NCBI GenBank assembly: GCA_963642995.1
Contig: CAVIIZ010000012.1
Coordinates: 1-39,006 of the forward strand
Source: CAVAWX01 sp963642995
Lineage (GTDB): Bacteria > Actinomycetota > Coriobacteriia > Coriobacteriales > QAMH01
Length of the DNA stretch: 39,006 nucleotides
Reading direction: 5' to 3'
Position 1 is the stretch's first letter; each line of letters begins with the position of its first letter. Both the position numbers and the translations under genes were made by a program. This document shows positions 23,767 to 31,880 of the stretch, in pieces. Under the pieces are notes generated by a model, which was not told the origin of the DNA, made no database searches, and was given only the letters and a program-made list of their open reading frames with translations.

Positions 23767-24321
23767 ATGGCACAGATCGACGGCGCGAAAGAGGGCATGG
23801 AAAAGGCCCTGTCCGCCCTGCAGCACGACTTCACCGGGCTCCGCACGGGCCGTCCCAACCCGGCGCAGCTCGACGACATCAAGGTCGACTACTACGGCGT
23901 GCCCACGCCCGTCACGCAGGTGGCGGCCGTGAAGGTGCCCGACGCGCACATGATGACGGTCGAGCCCTGGGACAAGGGGCTGGTGGGCGCCGTGGAAAAG
24001 GCCATCGCCGCCTCCTCTTTGGGGATCGCCCCCAACAACGACGGATCCGGCACCATACGCCTGCCCTTTCCCGCGCCCACCGAGGAGCGCCGCCGCGAGA
24101 TCGTGAAGGACTGCCGCGCGGCCGCCGAGAAGGCGCGCGTGGGCGTGCGGGCGGCGCGCGCCGACATGAAGAAGAAGCTGGAGCGCGAGCAAAAAGACGG
24201 CGAGATCACCGAAGACGAGCTGCACCGCGCCGAAGACGAGCTGCAAAAGCTCACGGATTCCTACGTGGCGAAGGTGGACGCGGCGCTTGCGGACAAAGAA
24301 GCCGAGGTCATGGAGATCTAG
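23767..24321 (+). CDS. frr: Ribosome recycling factor
   Basis: This 184-residue protein splits post-termination ribosomes together with EF-G. The canonical features are the LRTGRPNPAQLDDIKVDYYG block near residue 27, PLSQ-like MTVEPWDKG, and a long C-terminal coiled coil containing EDELHRAEDELQKLTD. The 78-nt gap after pyrH contains repeated GCGCGGCGGCG blocks but no clear terminator. Confidence 0.97.
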   Translation: MAQIDGAKEGMEKALSALQHDFTGLRTGRPNPAQLDDIKVDYYGVPTPVTQVAAVKVPDAHMMTVEPWDKGLVGAVEKAIAASSLGIAPNNDGSGTIRLPFPAPTEERRREIVKDCRAAAEKARVGVRAARADMKKKLEREQKDGEITEDELHRAEDELQKLTDSYVAKVDAALADKEAEVMEI

Positions 24322-24322
24322 C

Positions 24323-25108
24323 TTGAGCAGGCGCCCGAGCACATGTGAGGAGATCTTTCCCGCCCCGCCCGACGGGCTCGACCCGTCCGCGCTCGACATG
24401 GGGCGCGTCCCCGCGCACGTCGCCATCATCATGGACGGCAACGGGCGCTGGGCGGGCTTGCGGGGGCTGTCGCGCGGCGAGGGCCACAAGGCCGGCATCA
24501 AGGCCGTGCGCGAGGCCATCACCACCTGCAACGACCTCGGGGTGAAGGTGCTCACCATCTACTCGTTTTCCACGGAGAACTGGAAGCGGCCGGCCTCGGA
24601 GGTGAAGGGCCTGATGGAGCTGTTCGCCCGGACCATGGCCGGCGAGGTGGACGGACTGGACGCCGAGGGCGTGCGGGTGAAGCTGCTGGGCGACGTCGAC
24701 GCGCTGCCGCTTGCCACGCGCACGGTGTTTCGGCAGGCCGAGAAGCGCACGGCGAGAAACGGAGGTCTGGTCTTGGCCATCGCCGCGAACTACGGGGCGC
24801 GCGCCGAGATCGCCGCCGCCGCATCCAGGCTGGCCGCCGAGGCCGTCGCCGGGCAGATCGCCGCCGCCGACATCGACGAGGAGCTGCTGGCCGCGCACCT
24901 CGCCACGGCGGGCTTGCCCGACCCCGACCTGTGCATACGCACGAGCGGCGAGATGCGCCTGTCGAATTTCCTGCTCTTCCAGCTGGCCTATGCCGAGTTC
25001 TACGTCACCGACGTGCTGTGGCCGGATTTCGACCGCTACGAGCTTTTGCGCGCGCTGCTGTCCTACCAAAGCCGCAAGCGGCGCTTCGGCGCGGTGGAGG
25101 GAGAATAG
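24323..25108 (+). CDS. uppS: Undecaprenyl diphosphate synthase (cis-prenyltransferase)
   Basis: The protein has 261 residues. It makes the C55 lipid carrier precursor by adding isopentenyl units. HVAIIMDGNGRWA carries the catalytic Asp38; SFSTENWKRP, the RTSGEMRLSNFLLFQ block and LWPDF complete the signature. TTG 24323, one base after the frr stop and with GGAG upstream, gives a normal length. ATG 24398 would leave only four residues before the conserved HVAIIMDG, so TTG is favoured. It begins the lipid segment that continues with cdsA. Confidence 0.93.
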   Translation: MSRRPSTCEEIFPAPPDGLDPSALDMGRVPAHVAIIMDGNGRWAGLRGLSRGEGHKAGIKAVREAITTCNDLGVKVLTIYSFSTENWKRPASEVKGLMELFARTMAGEVDGLDAEGVRVKLLGDVDALPLATRTVFRQAEKRTARNGGLVLAIAANYGARAEIAAAASRLAAEAVAGQIAAADIDEELLAAHLATAGLPDPDLCIRTSGEMRLSNFLLFQLAYAEFYVTDVLWPDFDRYELLRALLSYQSRKRRFGAVEGE

Positions 25109-25114
25109 CCCGCC

Positions 25115-25984
25115 ATGGCCATCAACCGCGACGATTTGGGGAAACGTCTGCTCGTGGGCGCCGCCTACGTCGCCGTCATGGTGCTCGCCACCCTTCTCTC
25201 GCTGTACACGACCATCGTCGTCATCTCGGGCACGGCGGCGCTGTGCTGCTACGAGTTCTTGCGCATGTGCCGCATGAACGGCCACAACCCCTTCGTGGGG
25301 ATAGGCACCGCCACGGCGGGCTTCATCCCGCTTGCCCTGGTGTTCTTCGCCAACACGAGCCATATCCTCTTCGGCCCGCTCGCCGTCGCCTTCACGGGCG
25401 CGTGCGTGGCCTGCTGGCGCTACTTCGGCGACCCGGAAGTGGCTATAGAAGACCTCGCGCTCACCTTGTTCGGTTTCCTCTACACGGGGCTGCTGTTGTG
25501 CGGCTACGTGCTCGTGCGCGGCTACCTTCCGGGTTTTTCGGGGGCATTGCTCGGGCTCGTCTTGTTCGTGAGCGTGTGCGTCAGCGACGGATTCGCCTAC
25601 CTGGGCGGCTCGGCCTTCGGACGGCACAAGTTCGCGCCCAAGATCAGCCCCAAGAAGTCGTGGGAGGGCGTCGCGTGCGGGGTCGTCGGCTGCATCGCCG
25701 TGTGGATGCTCGCCCCCCTCCTGGTGCCGGAGTGCGGTTTCGGTTTCGCGTGGGCGGCGCTCGTCGGCGTGCTCGTCGCCGGTGCGGGCATCATCGGCGA
25801 CCTCATGGAATCGCATATCAAGCGCGGTTTTTCCGTGAAAGACTCCGGCGACATCATGCCGGGGCACGGCGGGCTTCTCGACCGCTCCGACTCGCTCATC
25901 TTCGCCTGCGTGGCCGCCTACGGGGCCATCGCCGCCGCGCCGTATGCGGCACGTGCGCTGTCGTGGCTGACGGGAGGCGCGTGA
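25115..25984 (+). CDS. cdsA: Phosphatidate cytidylyltransferase
   Basis: This 289-residue integral membrane enzyme makes CDP-diacylglycerol from phosphatidic acid and CTP. It has several hydrophobic spans and the family signature near the C-terminus, KISPKKSWEG followed by GDLMESHIKRGFSVKDSG and GGLLDRSDS. ATG 25115 is 6 nt after uppS, and the TGA overlaps the dxr ATG by one base. Confidence 0.95.
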   Translation: MAINRDDLGKRLLVGAAYVAVMVLATLLSLYTTIVVISGTAALCCYEFLRMCRMNGHNPFVGIGTATAGFIPLALVFFANTSHILFGPLAVAFTGACVACWRYFGDPEVAIEDLALTLFGFLYTGLLLCGYVLVRGYLPGFSGALLGLVLFVSVCVSDGFAYLGGSAFGRHKFAPKISPKKSWEGVACGVVGCIAVWMLAPLLVPECGFGFAWAALVGVLVAGAGIIGDLMESHIKRGFSVKDSGDIMPGHGGLLDRSDSLIFACVAAYGAIAAAPYAARALSWLTGGA

Positions 25985-27192
25985 TGGCGCGAGCGGCGAG
26001 GCATGCGGTGCATGCGGGCGCAGACGCGCCGGAGGAGACGGGGCCGTTGCGCATCGTCGTGCTCGGCGCGACGGGCTCGATCGGCGTGCAGACCCTCGAC
26101 GTGGCGCGCAAGCACCCGGATGCCGTGGAGGTGGTCGCGCTCGCGGCGGGCCGGCGTGTGGACAGGCTCGTAGACGCCGCATGCGAGTTCGGGGTGCGGC
26201 ACGTGGCGCTCGGCGACGAGGGGGTCGCCGGCGCCGGCGCCCTCAACCGCCTCGACAAGTCCGTGCGCGTGGGCTTCGGCGCGGACGCCGTGGTCGCCTT
26301 GACGCAGCTCGACGACGTGGACCTCGTGGTGAACGCCATGTCGGGCGCGGCCGGCCTGCGGGCAAGCCATGCCGCTTTGGCCTGCGGCCGCAAGCTCGCG
26401 CTGGCCAACAAGGAATCTCTCGTCGTGGGCGGCGATCTGGTCATGCCGCTCGCGAAGCCGGGGCTGCTCTTGCCCGTGGACAGCGAGCACTCCGCGATAT
26501 GGCAGTGCCTGGCAGGCGAAGACGCCCGCGAGATGGCCCGCATATGGCTCACGTGCAGCGGCGGCCCTTTCCGCGGGTTTTCCCGCGCGCGCCTGGCGCA
26601 AGTCGGCCGCGAGGAGGCTTTGGCGCATCCCACCTGGAACATGGGGCCTAAAATCTCCATCGACTCGGCCACGCTCATGAACAAGGGCCTCGAGGTCATC
26701 GAGGCATGCCATCTCTTCGGCGTGGGCGCAGACGATGTGCGCGTCGTCGTGCATCCGCAAAGCTGCGTGCACTCCATGGTCGAATATGCGGACGGCTCGG
26801 TGAAGGCGCACCTGGGCGTGCCCGATATGCGCATCCCCATCCAATACGCCTTGAGCTTTCCGCACAGGTGGGAAAGCCCCGCTGCCGACATCGACTTCAC
26901 CCGCATGTCCGCCCTCGAGTTCTTCGACCCGGACTTGGACACCTTCCGCTGCCTGGCGCTCGCGCTTGCCGCCTGCCGCACGGGCGGCACCGCCCCGTGC
27001 GTCATGAACGCGGCCAACGAGGTGGCCGTCGCTTGTTTTCTCGATGGATTGTGCAAGCTCACGGATATAGACGCGGCCGTGGAGGCTACCCTCGATGTCC
27101 TCGGGCGCGACGACGTCGAGTCGCTGGAGCAGCTCGAGCACATCGATGGCCGCGCCCGCGAGGTGGCGCACGATTTCTTGGAGCGTCTGTAA
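25984..27192 (+). CDS. dxr: 1-deoxy-D-xylulose 5-phosphate reductoisomerase
   Basis: The 402-residue enzyme makes 2-C-methyl-D-erythritol 4-phosphate with NADPH, the committed MEP-pathway step. Seen are the nucleotide loop LGATGSIGVQTLD, LANKESLVVGG near residue 140, the SEHSAIWQCL region, MGPKISIDSATLMNKGLEV near residue 220 with metal-site acids, and HPQSCVHSMVEY. About 20 residues precede the conserved core. The ATG overlaps the cdsA TGA. Confidence 0.96.
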   Translation: MARAARHAVHAGADAPEETGPLRIVVLGATGSIGVQTLDVARKHPDAVEVVALAAGRRVDRLVDAACEFGVRHVALGDEGVAGAGALNRLDKSVRVGFGADAVVALTQLDDVDLVVNAMSGAAGLRASHAALACGRKLALANKESLVVGGDLVMPLAKPGLLLPVDSEHSAIWQCLAGEDAREMARIWLTCSGGPFRGFSRARLAQVGREEALAHPTWNMGPKISIDSATLMNKGLEVIEACHLFGVGADDVRVVVHPQSCVHSMVEYADGSVKAHLGVPDMRIPIQYALSFPHRWESPAADIDFTRMSALEFFDPDLDTFRCLALALAACRTGGTAPCVMNAANEVAVACFLDGLCKLTDIDAAVEATLDVLGRDDVESLEQLEHIDGRAREVAHDFLERL

Positions 27193-27193
27193 C

Positions 27194-28477
27194 TTGGATA
27201 TCGCACTCACCGTCTTCTGGGGCATCGTCGTCTTGCTCGTCTTGGTCGTCGTCCACGAGGCCGGCCATTTCATCGCCGCGCGCGCCTTCCACGTACGCGT
27301 CACCGAGTTCATGATCGGCTTGCCCGGCCCCAACATCGGCTTCAAGTGGCGCGGCACGAAATTCGGCGTCACCGCCGTGCCGCTGGGTGGCTACAACCGC
27401 ATCACCGGCATGGAGGCAGGGCCGGAAGACCCCAACCTGGGACGCGTGCTGGCCTACGTCTACCGCCAGGGCGCCGCCGATGCCGAGCACGTCGCGCTGG
27501 GGTGCGGGCTTTCTGCCGACGAGGCGGAAGACGCGCTGGCCGTGCTCGACGAGTGGGGCTCGATCAACGCGCCCGGCCGCGACAACAAGACCGACAAGTA
27601 CGCCGCGCCCGAAACCGGGGGGTTTTCCCTGGGGCAGCCGCGCGAGGTGCCCGACGAGAAGGCCCTGCTCGATTCCGAGCGCGCGCAGACCTACCGCGGA
27701 TTGAAGCTGTGGCAGCGCCTCGTGGTGCTGTTCGCCGGGCCGCTCATGAACGTGGCGCTTGCCGTCGTCTTGCTGCTCGTGCTCTTCTGCGGCGTGGGCG
27801 TCTCCGTGGCCTCCACGACCATCTCCGGCGTCACCGCAAACGGGCCGGCCGCCGCCGCCGGGATGCAGGCAGGCGACACCATCGTGGAGCTGGACGGCGC
27901 GAAGATCGACGACTGGGCTGGGCTCACGGAAAAGCTCTCGTCCCTTTCTGCGGGCAGCGAGGTGCAGCTTGCCTACGAGCGCGGAGGCGTGCGCGAGGAG
28001 ACGAGCGTGGCTTTGGCAGACAACGGCCAGGGAAAGGCGCAGCTCGGCGTCATGGCGGGCACCTCGCAAAAGCGCGTGGGCCCTGTCGAGGCGCTGCAGG
28101 CGTCGTGGGACTACCTGGTGCTCACGGTCGGCTCGTATGCCAGCCTGTTCAATCCGGCCACGGCAGGCGAGACCCTGAGCCAGTCCAGCTCCGTGGTGGG
28201 CATCGCCGCCGTCACGAAGCAGGCGGCCGACACCTCGCTCGTCTCGCTGCTCTACATCATCGCCATCATCTCCATGTCGCTCGGCATAGTGAACCTCGTG
28301 CCCTTGCCGCCGCTTGACGGCGGGAAAATCGTGGTCGAGCTCGTGCAGAAGGTCATACGCCGCGAGATCGGCGCACGCGTCATCTCCACCATCACCACGG
28401 TGGTCATCATCGCCTTGCTCGTCTTGTTCGTGTTCCTCGTGCGCCAAGACGTCATGCGCTTCTTCATGGGGGGCTGA
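27194..28477 (+). CDS. rseP: RseP-type site-2 intramembrane metalloprotease with cytoplasmic insert
   Basis: A 427-residue M50B protease that cleaves membrane-bound substrates such as anti-sigma factors or signal peptide remnants. Zinc ligands are HEAGH at residues 21-25 in the first span and the LVPLPPLDGG motif near the end. A PDZ domain is present (about residues 210-280). Between PLGGY and the WQRLVVLFAGPLMN span sits an insert of about 75-90 residues. Its first half (82-127, LGRVLAYVYRQG ... ALAVLDEWGSIN) has the helix pattern of a winged helix-turn-helix. TTG 27194, 1 nt after the dxr stop, is the only fitting start. Which substrate it cleaves is unknown. Confidence 0.92.
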   Translation: MDIALTVFWGIVVLLVLVVVHEAGHFIAARAFHVRVTEFMIGLPGPNIGFKWRGTKFGVTAVPLGGYNRITGMEAGPEDPNLGRVLAYVYRQGAADAEHVALGCGLSADEAEDALAVLDEWGSINAPGRDNKTDKYAAPETGGFSLGQPREVPDEKALLDSERAQTYRGLKLWQRLVVLFAGPLMNVALAVVLLLVLFCGVGVSVASTTISGVTANGPAAAAGMQAGDTIVELDGAKIDDWAGLTEKLSSLSAGSEVQLAYERGGVREETSVALADNGQGKAQLGVMAGTSQKRVGPVEALQASWDYLVLTVGSYASLFNPATAGETLSQSSSVVGIAAVTKQAADTSLVSLLYIIAIISMSLGIVNLVPLPPLDGGKIVVELVQKVIRREIGARVISTITTVVIIALLVLFVFLVRQDVMRFFMGG

Positions 28478-28483
28478 GAAGGG

Positions 28484-29635
28484 ATGCGCCCGCCTGCCGC
28501 AGAACATGACGGGGCGCCCGCCCGCGCCTGCGCGGATCGTCTGCGCGAGGGGGAGGCGCCCGCCCGCGCGCGCACCCGCCAAGTCGATGTCGGCGGGGTG
28601 AAGGTGGGCGGCGGCGCGCCCGTGGCCGTGCAGTCCATGACCGACGTCCCCATGCGAGAGACGGGCGACGGGCCTGTGCTCGACGTCGAGGGCAACCTCG
28701 CCCAGATCGGACGTCTCGCGGCCGCAGGCTGCGAGATCGTGCGCGTGGCCGTGCCCAACACGGCGTCTGTGGAGGCGTTCGGGCAACTCGCGGCGCAAAG
28801 CCCGCTGCCCGTCGTGGCCGACGTCCATTTCGACTACCGCATCGCCTGCGGCGCCGCGCGGCATGGGGCCGCCGCTTTGCGCATCAACCCCGGCAACATA
28901 GGCGCGCCCGAAAAGGTGGACGCCTGCATCGAGGCGGCAGGGGAGGCGGGCATACCCGTGCGCATCGGGGTGAACGCCGGCTCGCTCGAAGACGCGATCG
29001 CCTCTCGCGACGACCTCGACCTCGCGCACAAGCTGGCGGAAAGCGCCGCCGCGTCGGTCGCCTATTTCCAAAAGCGCGGGTTTTACGACCTCGTGGTCTC
29101 GGCGAAGGCCCACGACGTGGCCGCGACCGTGGCCGCCTACCGCCTGCTGTCCGCCGAGCTGCCCGACGTCCCCCTGCATTTGGGCGTCACCGAGGCGGGC
29201 ACCGCCCGGCAGGGCACGGTGAAGTCGGCTGTCGGGCTGGGCATCTTGCTGGCCGAGGGCATCGGCGACACCATGCGCGTGTCGCTCACCGCGCCGCCCG
29301 AAGACGAGATCCCCGTCGCCTGGGACATCCTGGCCGCCACAGGAGTGCGCCGCGCGCGCCCCGAGCTCGTCTCGTGTCCCACCTGCGGGCGCTGCCGCGT
29401 GGAGCTGGGCGCGATCGCCGCCGAGGTGGAGCGCCGGCTCTCCGCTGTGGAAAAACCGCTCGAGGTCGCCGTCATGGGCTGCGCGGTGAACGGCCCGGGC
29501 GAGGCGGCGGGCGCGGACGTGGGCGTGGCCTGCGGCGTCGACGGGGGATTGCTCTTCGTGAAGGGGGAGAAAGTCGCCCGCGTGCCCCAAGACGCGATCG
29601 TCGACGAACTTTTTTCGCTCATAGACTCCCTCTAG
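28484..29635 (+). CDS. ispG: 4-hydroxy-3-methylbut-2-en-1-yl diphosphate synthase
   Basis: A 383-residue [4Fe-4S] enzyme of the MEP pathway that converts MEcPP to HMBPP. The core starts at TRQVDVGGVKVGGGAPVAVQ near residue 32. It includes VADVHFDYRIA and ALRINPGNIG in the barrel, and the cluster ligands in SCPTCGRC and VMGCAVNGPGEA. The GAGAAGGG ribosome site is unusually close to ATG 28484, so a slightly different start is possible. With dxr and uppS it places two MEP steps and one polyprenyl step in one unit. ispH and other steps are elsewhere. Confidence 0.96.
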   Translation: MRPPAAEHDGAPARACADRLREGEAPARARTRQVDVGGVKVGGGAPVAVQSMTDVPMRETGDGPVLDVEGNLAQIGRLAAAGCEIVRVAVPNTASVEAFGQLAAQSPLPVVADVHFDYRIACGAARHGAAALRINPGNIGAPEKVDACIEAAGEAGIPVRIGVNAGSLEDAIASRDDLDLAHKLAESAAASVAYFQKRGFYDLVVSAKAHDVAATVAAYRLLSAELPDVPLHLGVTEAGTARQGTVKSAVGLGILLAEGIGDTMRVSLTAPPEDEIPVAWDILAATGVRRARPELVSCPTCGRCRVELGAIAAEVERRLSAVEKPLEVAVMGCAVNGPGEAAGADVGVACGVDGGLLFVKGEKVARVPQDAIVDELFSLIDSL

Positions 29636-29644
29636 CGTTTTATG

Positions 29645-29653
29645 TGCTATAGT
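29645..29653 (+). promoter_or_regulatory. Extended -10 promoter of rpmB
   Basis: TGC followed by TATAGT (29648-29653), just after the ispG stop, leaves a leader of about 100 nt. The leader contains a short GCCGC/GCGGC hairpin with a T-rich loop at 29714-29730. Confidence 0.55.
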
Positions 29654-29763
29654 TTTGAATTCGCGTGGCAAGGGATACGCAGTCCGCCATGCATGTTGAA
29701 GGGAAACGTCGGGGCCGCTTTTTTCGCGGCGCCGAAACAGCAAGTCAGTTGAGGAGTTTCAAG

Positions 29764-29955
29764 ATGTCGAAGGTATGCGAAGTCTGCGGCAAGTCCCCTT
29801 CTGCGGGGCGCAACATCAGCCATTCCCACCGTGTCACCAACCGCGTCTTCCGCCCGAATATCCAACGGGTCACCATCAAGGACGCGAAGGGCGCCGTGCG
29901 CAAGGCCAACGTCTGCGCCAAATGCCTGAAGGCCGGCAAGGTGGAGCGCGCGTAA
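29764..29955 (+). CDS. rpmB: Ribosomal protein L28
   Basis: A 63-residue large-subunit protein of the zinc-binding type, with CEVCGK near the start and CAKCLK near the end. The SHRVTNRVFRPNIQ segment is typical of L28. The frame is open upstream to 29665, but ATG 29764 has GAGGAG at 29751-29756 with 7 nt spacing and matches the known N-terminus MSKVCEVCGK. It has its own promoter and terminator. Confidence 0.96.
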   Translation: MSKVCEVCGKSPSAGRNISHSHRVTNRVFRPNIQRVTIKDAKGAVRKANVCAKCLKAGKVERA

Positions 29956-29995
29956 GCTTTCACGTAAAGCGGATACGCGCCGACACGGCATGCGG

Positions 29996-30024
29996 GGAGC
30001 CTTCTTTGCAAGGCTCCTTTTTTT
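29996..30024 (+). terminator. Rho-independent terminator of rpmB
   Basis: The 8-bp stem GGAGCCTT/AAGGCTCC (29996-30003 with 30010-30017), with loop CTTTGC, is followed by seven T residues. Confidence 0.93.
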
Positions 30025-30126
30025 GTTGCAGGTGCAGCGCGCGCGCATGTTTTCGCGGGAAACGCAGACGACGCGAAAGACGGCGCGGCGGCGCATGCAG
30101 GACTGGAAAGGGGAACGGGAAGACCC

Positions 30127-31458
30127 ATGGCTTTTCAAGCGCCGAAAGGCACAGAGGACCTGACAGGGGGGCGCGCCCGCGCGTGGCGCGAGTTCACGGC
30201 TTGCGCCGAGCGCGTGTTCTCCCTCTATGGCTACGAGTTTGCCGAGACCCCCGTCCTCGAGCGGCACGACCTGTTCGCCCGCTCGGCAGGCGAGGGCACC
30301 GACATCATGCGCAAGGAGATCTTCGCGGTGCGCAGCATGGGCGCGATGGACGCGCTTGCGCGCGGCGAGCAGCTGAAGGCCGACCAGCAGCTGGCCTTGC
30401 GCCCCGAGGGCACGGCGGGCATCGTGCGCGCGGCCGCCCAGCACTCGCTGGTGGCGGGCGGCTCGGCGCCGGCGAAGCTGTGGTACGCAGGCCCCATGTT
30501 TCGCTGCGAGCGCCCGCAAAAAGGGCGCCTGCGCCAGTTTCACCAGGTGGGCGTCGAGTGCCTCGGCGCCGATTCCGCGGCTGCAGACGCGGAGGCCATC
30601 ATCATGTGCATGCGCTTTTTCGAGGAGCTGGGCATCCCGCGCGCATCCATGCGCCTGCTCGTGAACTCCATGGGCGACGAGGAGTGCCGCGGGCCGTACA
30701 CGGAAAAAGTGCGTGCGTACATGCGCGCGCACGAGGCCGAGCTGTGCGAGGAGTGCCGTCGGCGCGCCGACGAGAACCCCCTGCGCAGCTTCGATTGCAA
30801 AAACGAGGATTGCAAGCAGGTCATGGCCGGCGCTCCGCGTTTCGCCGACAATCTGTGCGAGAGCTGCAGAATGCGCTTCGGGGAGCTGTGCGCCCTGCTC
30901 GATGCAGCCGGTCTTTCCTACGAGGTCGACGAGCGTCTCGTGCGCGGTTTCGACTACTACACGGGCACGGTCTTCGAGGTGCAGGCCTGCGAGGGCACGG
31001 GCGCGCAAAGCGCCATAGGCGGCGGCGGGCGCTACGACAAGCTGATGGGCGAGGTGGCCGGCCGCGACGTGCCGGGGCTGGGCTTTGCCGTGGGCTTCGA
31101 GCGGATCATGCTTGCGCTCGAGGCGGCAGGCGCGGCGCTTGGAGCCGCGCAGGAGCCGTGCGTCTACGTCGCCTGCGCTGGCGACGAGTTGCGCGCGAAG
31201 GTTTTCTCCATCGTGCAGGGCTTGCGCGACGCCGGCGTGCGCGTGCAGGCAGATTTGCAGGGGCGCTCGCTGAAAGCGCAGTTCAAGCAGGCCAACAAGG
31301 CGAAGGCGGCCTTCACCGTCGTGGTAGGCCCCGACGAGCTCTCGCGCGGCGAGGTGCAGGTGCGCGATATGGCCTCGCACGAAGAGGAGCTCGTCGCCCT
31401 CGACGATTTGGCCGCCTGCCTCGCGGCGCGCCTAAACATTATTCTTCGCCGTTGCTAA
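30127..31458 (+). CDS. hisS: Histidyl-tRNA synthetase
   Basis: A 443-residue class II aminoacyl-tRNA synthetase. It begins MAFQAPKGTEDL. The class II motif 2 region reads MFRCERPQKGRLRQFHQ, and the histidine-specific loops are LRPEGTAGIVRA and GGGGRYDKLMGE. GLGFAVGFERIML is motif 3, and an anticodon-binding domain follows from about residue 345. A GGAAAGGGGAACGG ribosome region precedes the ATG. No T-box-like leader is apparent in the ~100 nt after the rpmB terminator, and no aspS follows as it often does elsewhere. Confidence 0.96.
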   Translation: MAFQAPKGTEDLTGGRARAWREFTACAERVFSLYGYEFAETPVLERHDLFARSAGEGTDIMRKEIFAVRSMGAMDALARGEQLKADQQLALRPEGTAGIVRAAAQHSLVAGGSAPAKLWYAGPMFRCERPQKGRLRQFHQVGVECLGADSAAADAEAIIMCMRFFEELGIPRASMRLLVNSMGDEECRGPYTEKVRAYMRAHEAELCEECRRRADENPLRSFDCKNEDCKQVMAGAPRFADNLCESCRMRFGELCALLDAAGLSYEVDERLVRGFDYYTGTVFEVQACEGTGAQSAIGGGGRYDKLMGEVAGRDVPGLGFAVGFERIMLALEAAGAALGAAQEPCVYVACAGDELRAKVFSIVQGLRDAGVRVQADLQGRSLKAQFKQANKAKAAFTVVVGPDELSRGEVQVRDMASHEEELVALDDLAACLAARLNIILRRC

Positions 31459-31477
31459 TCTGTCGCCAAAATACTCC

Positions 31478-31505
31478 TTGCTATTTATTTTTTGTTGACT
31501 ATAAT
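31478..31505 (+). promoter_or_regulatory. Near-consensus promoter downstream of hisS
   Basis: TTGCTA (31478-31483), a 16-nt spacer and a perfect TATAAT (31500-31505). It is the best promoter match in the window, yet the next gene begins 375 nt downstream. Confidence 0.65.
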
Positions 31506-31511
31506 AAGCCT

Positions 31512-31600
31512 CGCGAATCGAGATTCCCTCTCTTGGTTTGTTTCTCTTTCTCTCTTGACGTCGAGAAGGCCCCGGGTCGAAAGACCGGGGCCTTCTCGGC
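31512..31600 (+). ncRNA. Candidate small RNA or structured leader with pyrimidine-rich segment and long hairpin
   Basis: From the predicted start near 31512 the transcript would carry a C/U-rich tract (31526-31555). It then carries a long hairpin, 31563-31578 with 31583-31597: 15 paired bases with one bulged G and loop GAAA. No T tract follows, so the hairpin may be a U-less terminator or part of a long leader for the surface protein gene. The C/U-rich tract could pair with purine-rich ribosome sites, a feature of some regulatory RNAs. No reading frame is supported. Confidence 0.35.
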
Positions 31601-31880
31601 ATTCTCGGCCCCCTTCGTGAAAGTGCGACGGCCCGCAGCCTTGTGGACGCGGGTCTTCGGAAGCTGAGTTGCGAAGAACGGCCCTGCCTTGCGGACGCGA
31701 ACCTGCGGACTCGACCGCCCCGCAGGTCGGCGCGCCGGACGCGAAACCGCGCCGCGCCGTCGCTGTTGCCATAGCGCAAACTCTCGCATTTCCGAAAAGC
31801 GTGTACACTTTCATCTTCGTGAAAAACGAGCAGTTTTCGGTGCTGGGCGAAACGCCGGCGTCAGACGAGGGGAGCAGGAC

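Larger units (their letters stand above)
31459..31880. other. 422-nt region between hisS and the large surface protein
   Basis: The first ~100 nt are AT-rich for this genome and contain a near-consensus promoter (31478-31505). A pyrimidine-rich stretch (31526-31555), a 15-bp hairpin (31563-31597) and a GC-rich stretch follow. Two imperfect copies of GCCTTGNGGACGCG (31638-31651 and 31686-31699) lie 48 nt apart. A possible -10 TACACT (31804-31809) lies 71 nt before the surface gene. Minus-strand frames here lack ribosome sites and are not called. Confidence 0.6.

Noticed and set aside
24308..26182. 624-codon minus-strand open frame
   Set aside because: Antisense to uppS and cdsA, with shadow composition.
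31563..31597. Long hairpin as a normal Rho-independent terminator of hisS
   Set aside because: The stem is strong but no T tract follows on either strand, so it is described as a structural element.
31499..31789. 96-codon minus-strand frame in the hisS-surface gene gap
   Set aside because: No ribosome site, Arg-rich, and it crosses the long hairpin and the plus-strand promoter. More likely non-coding or a dispersed repeat.
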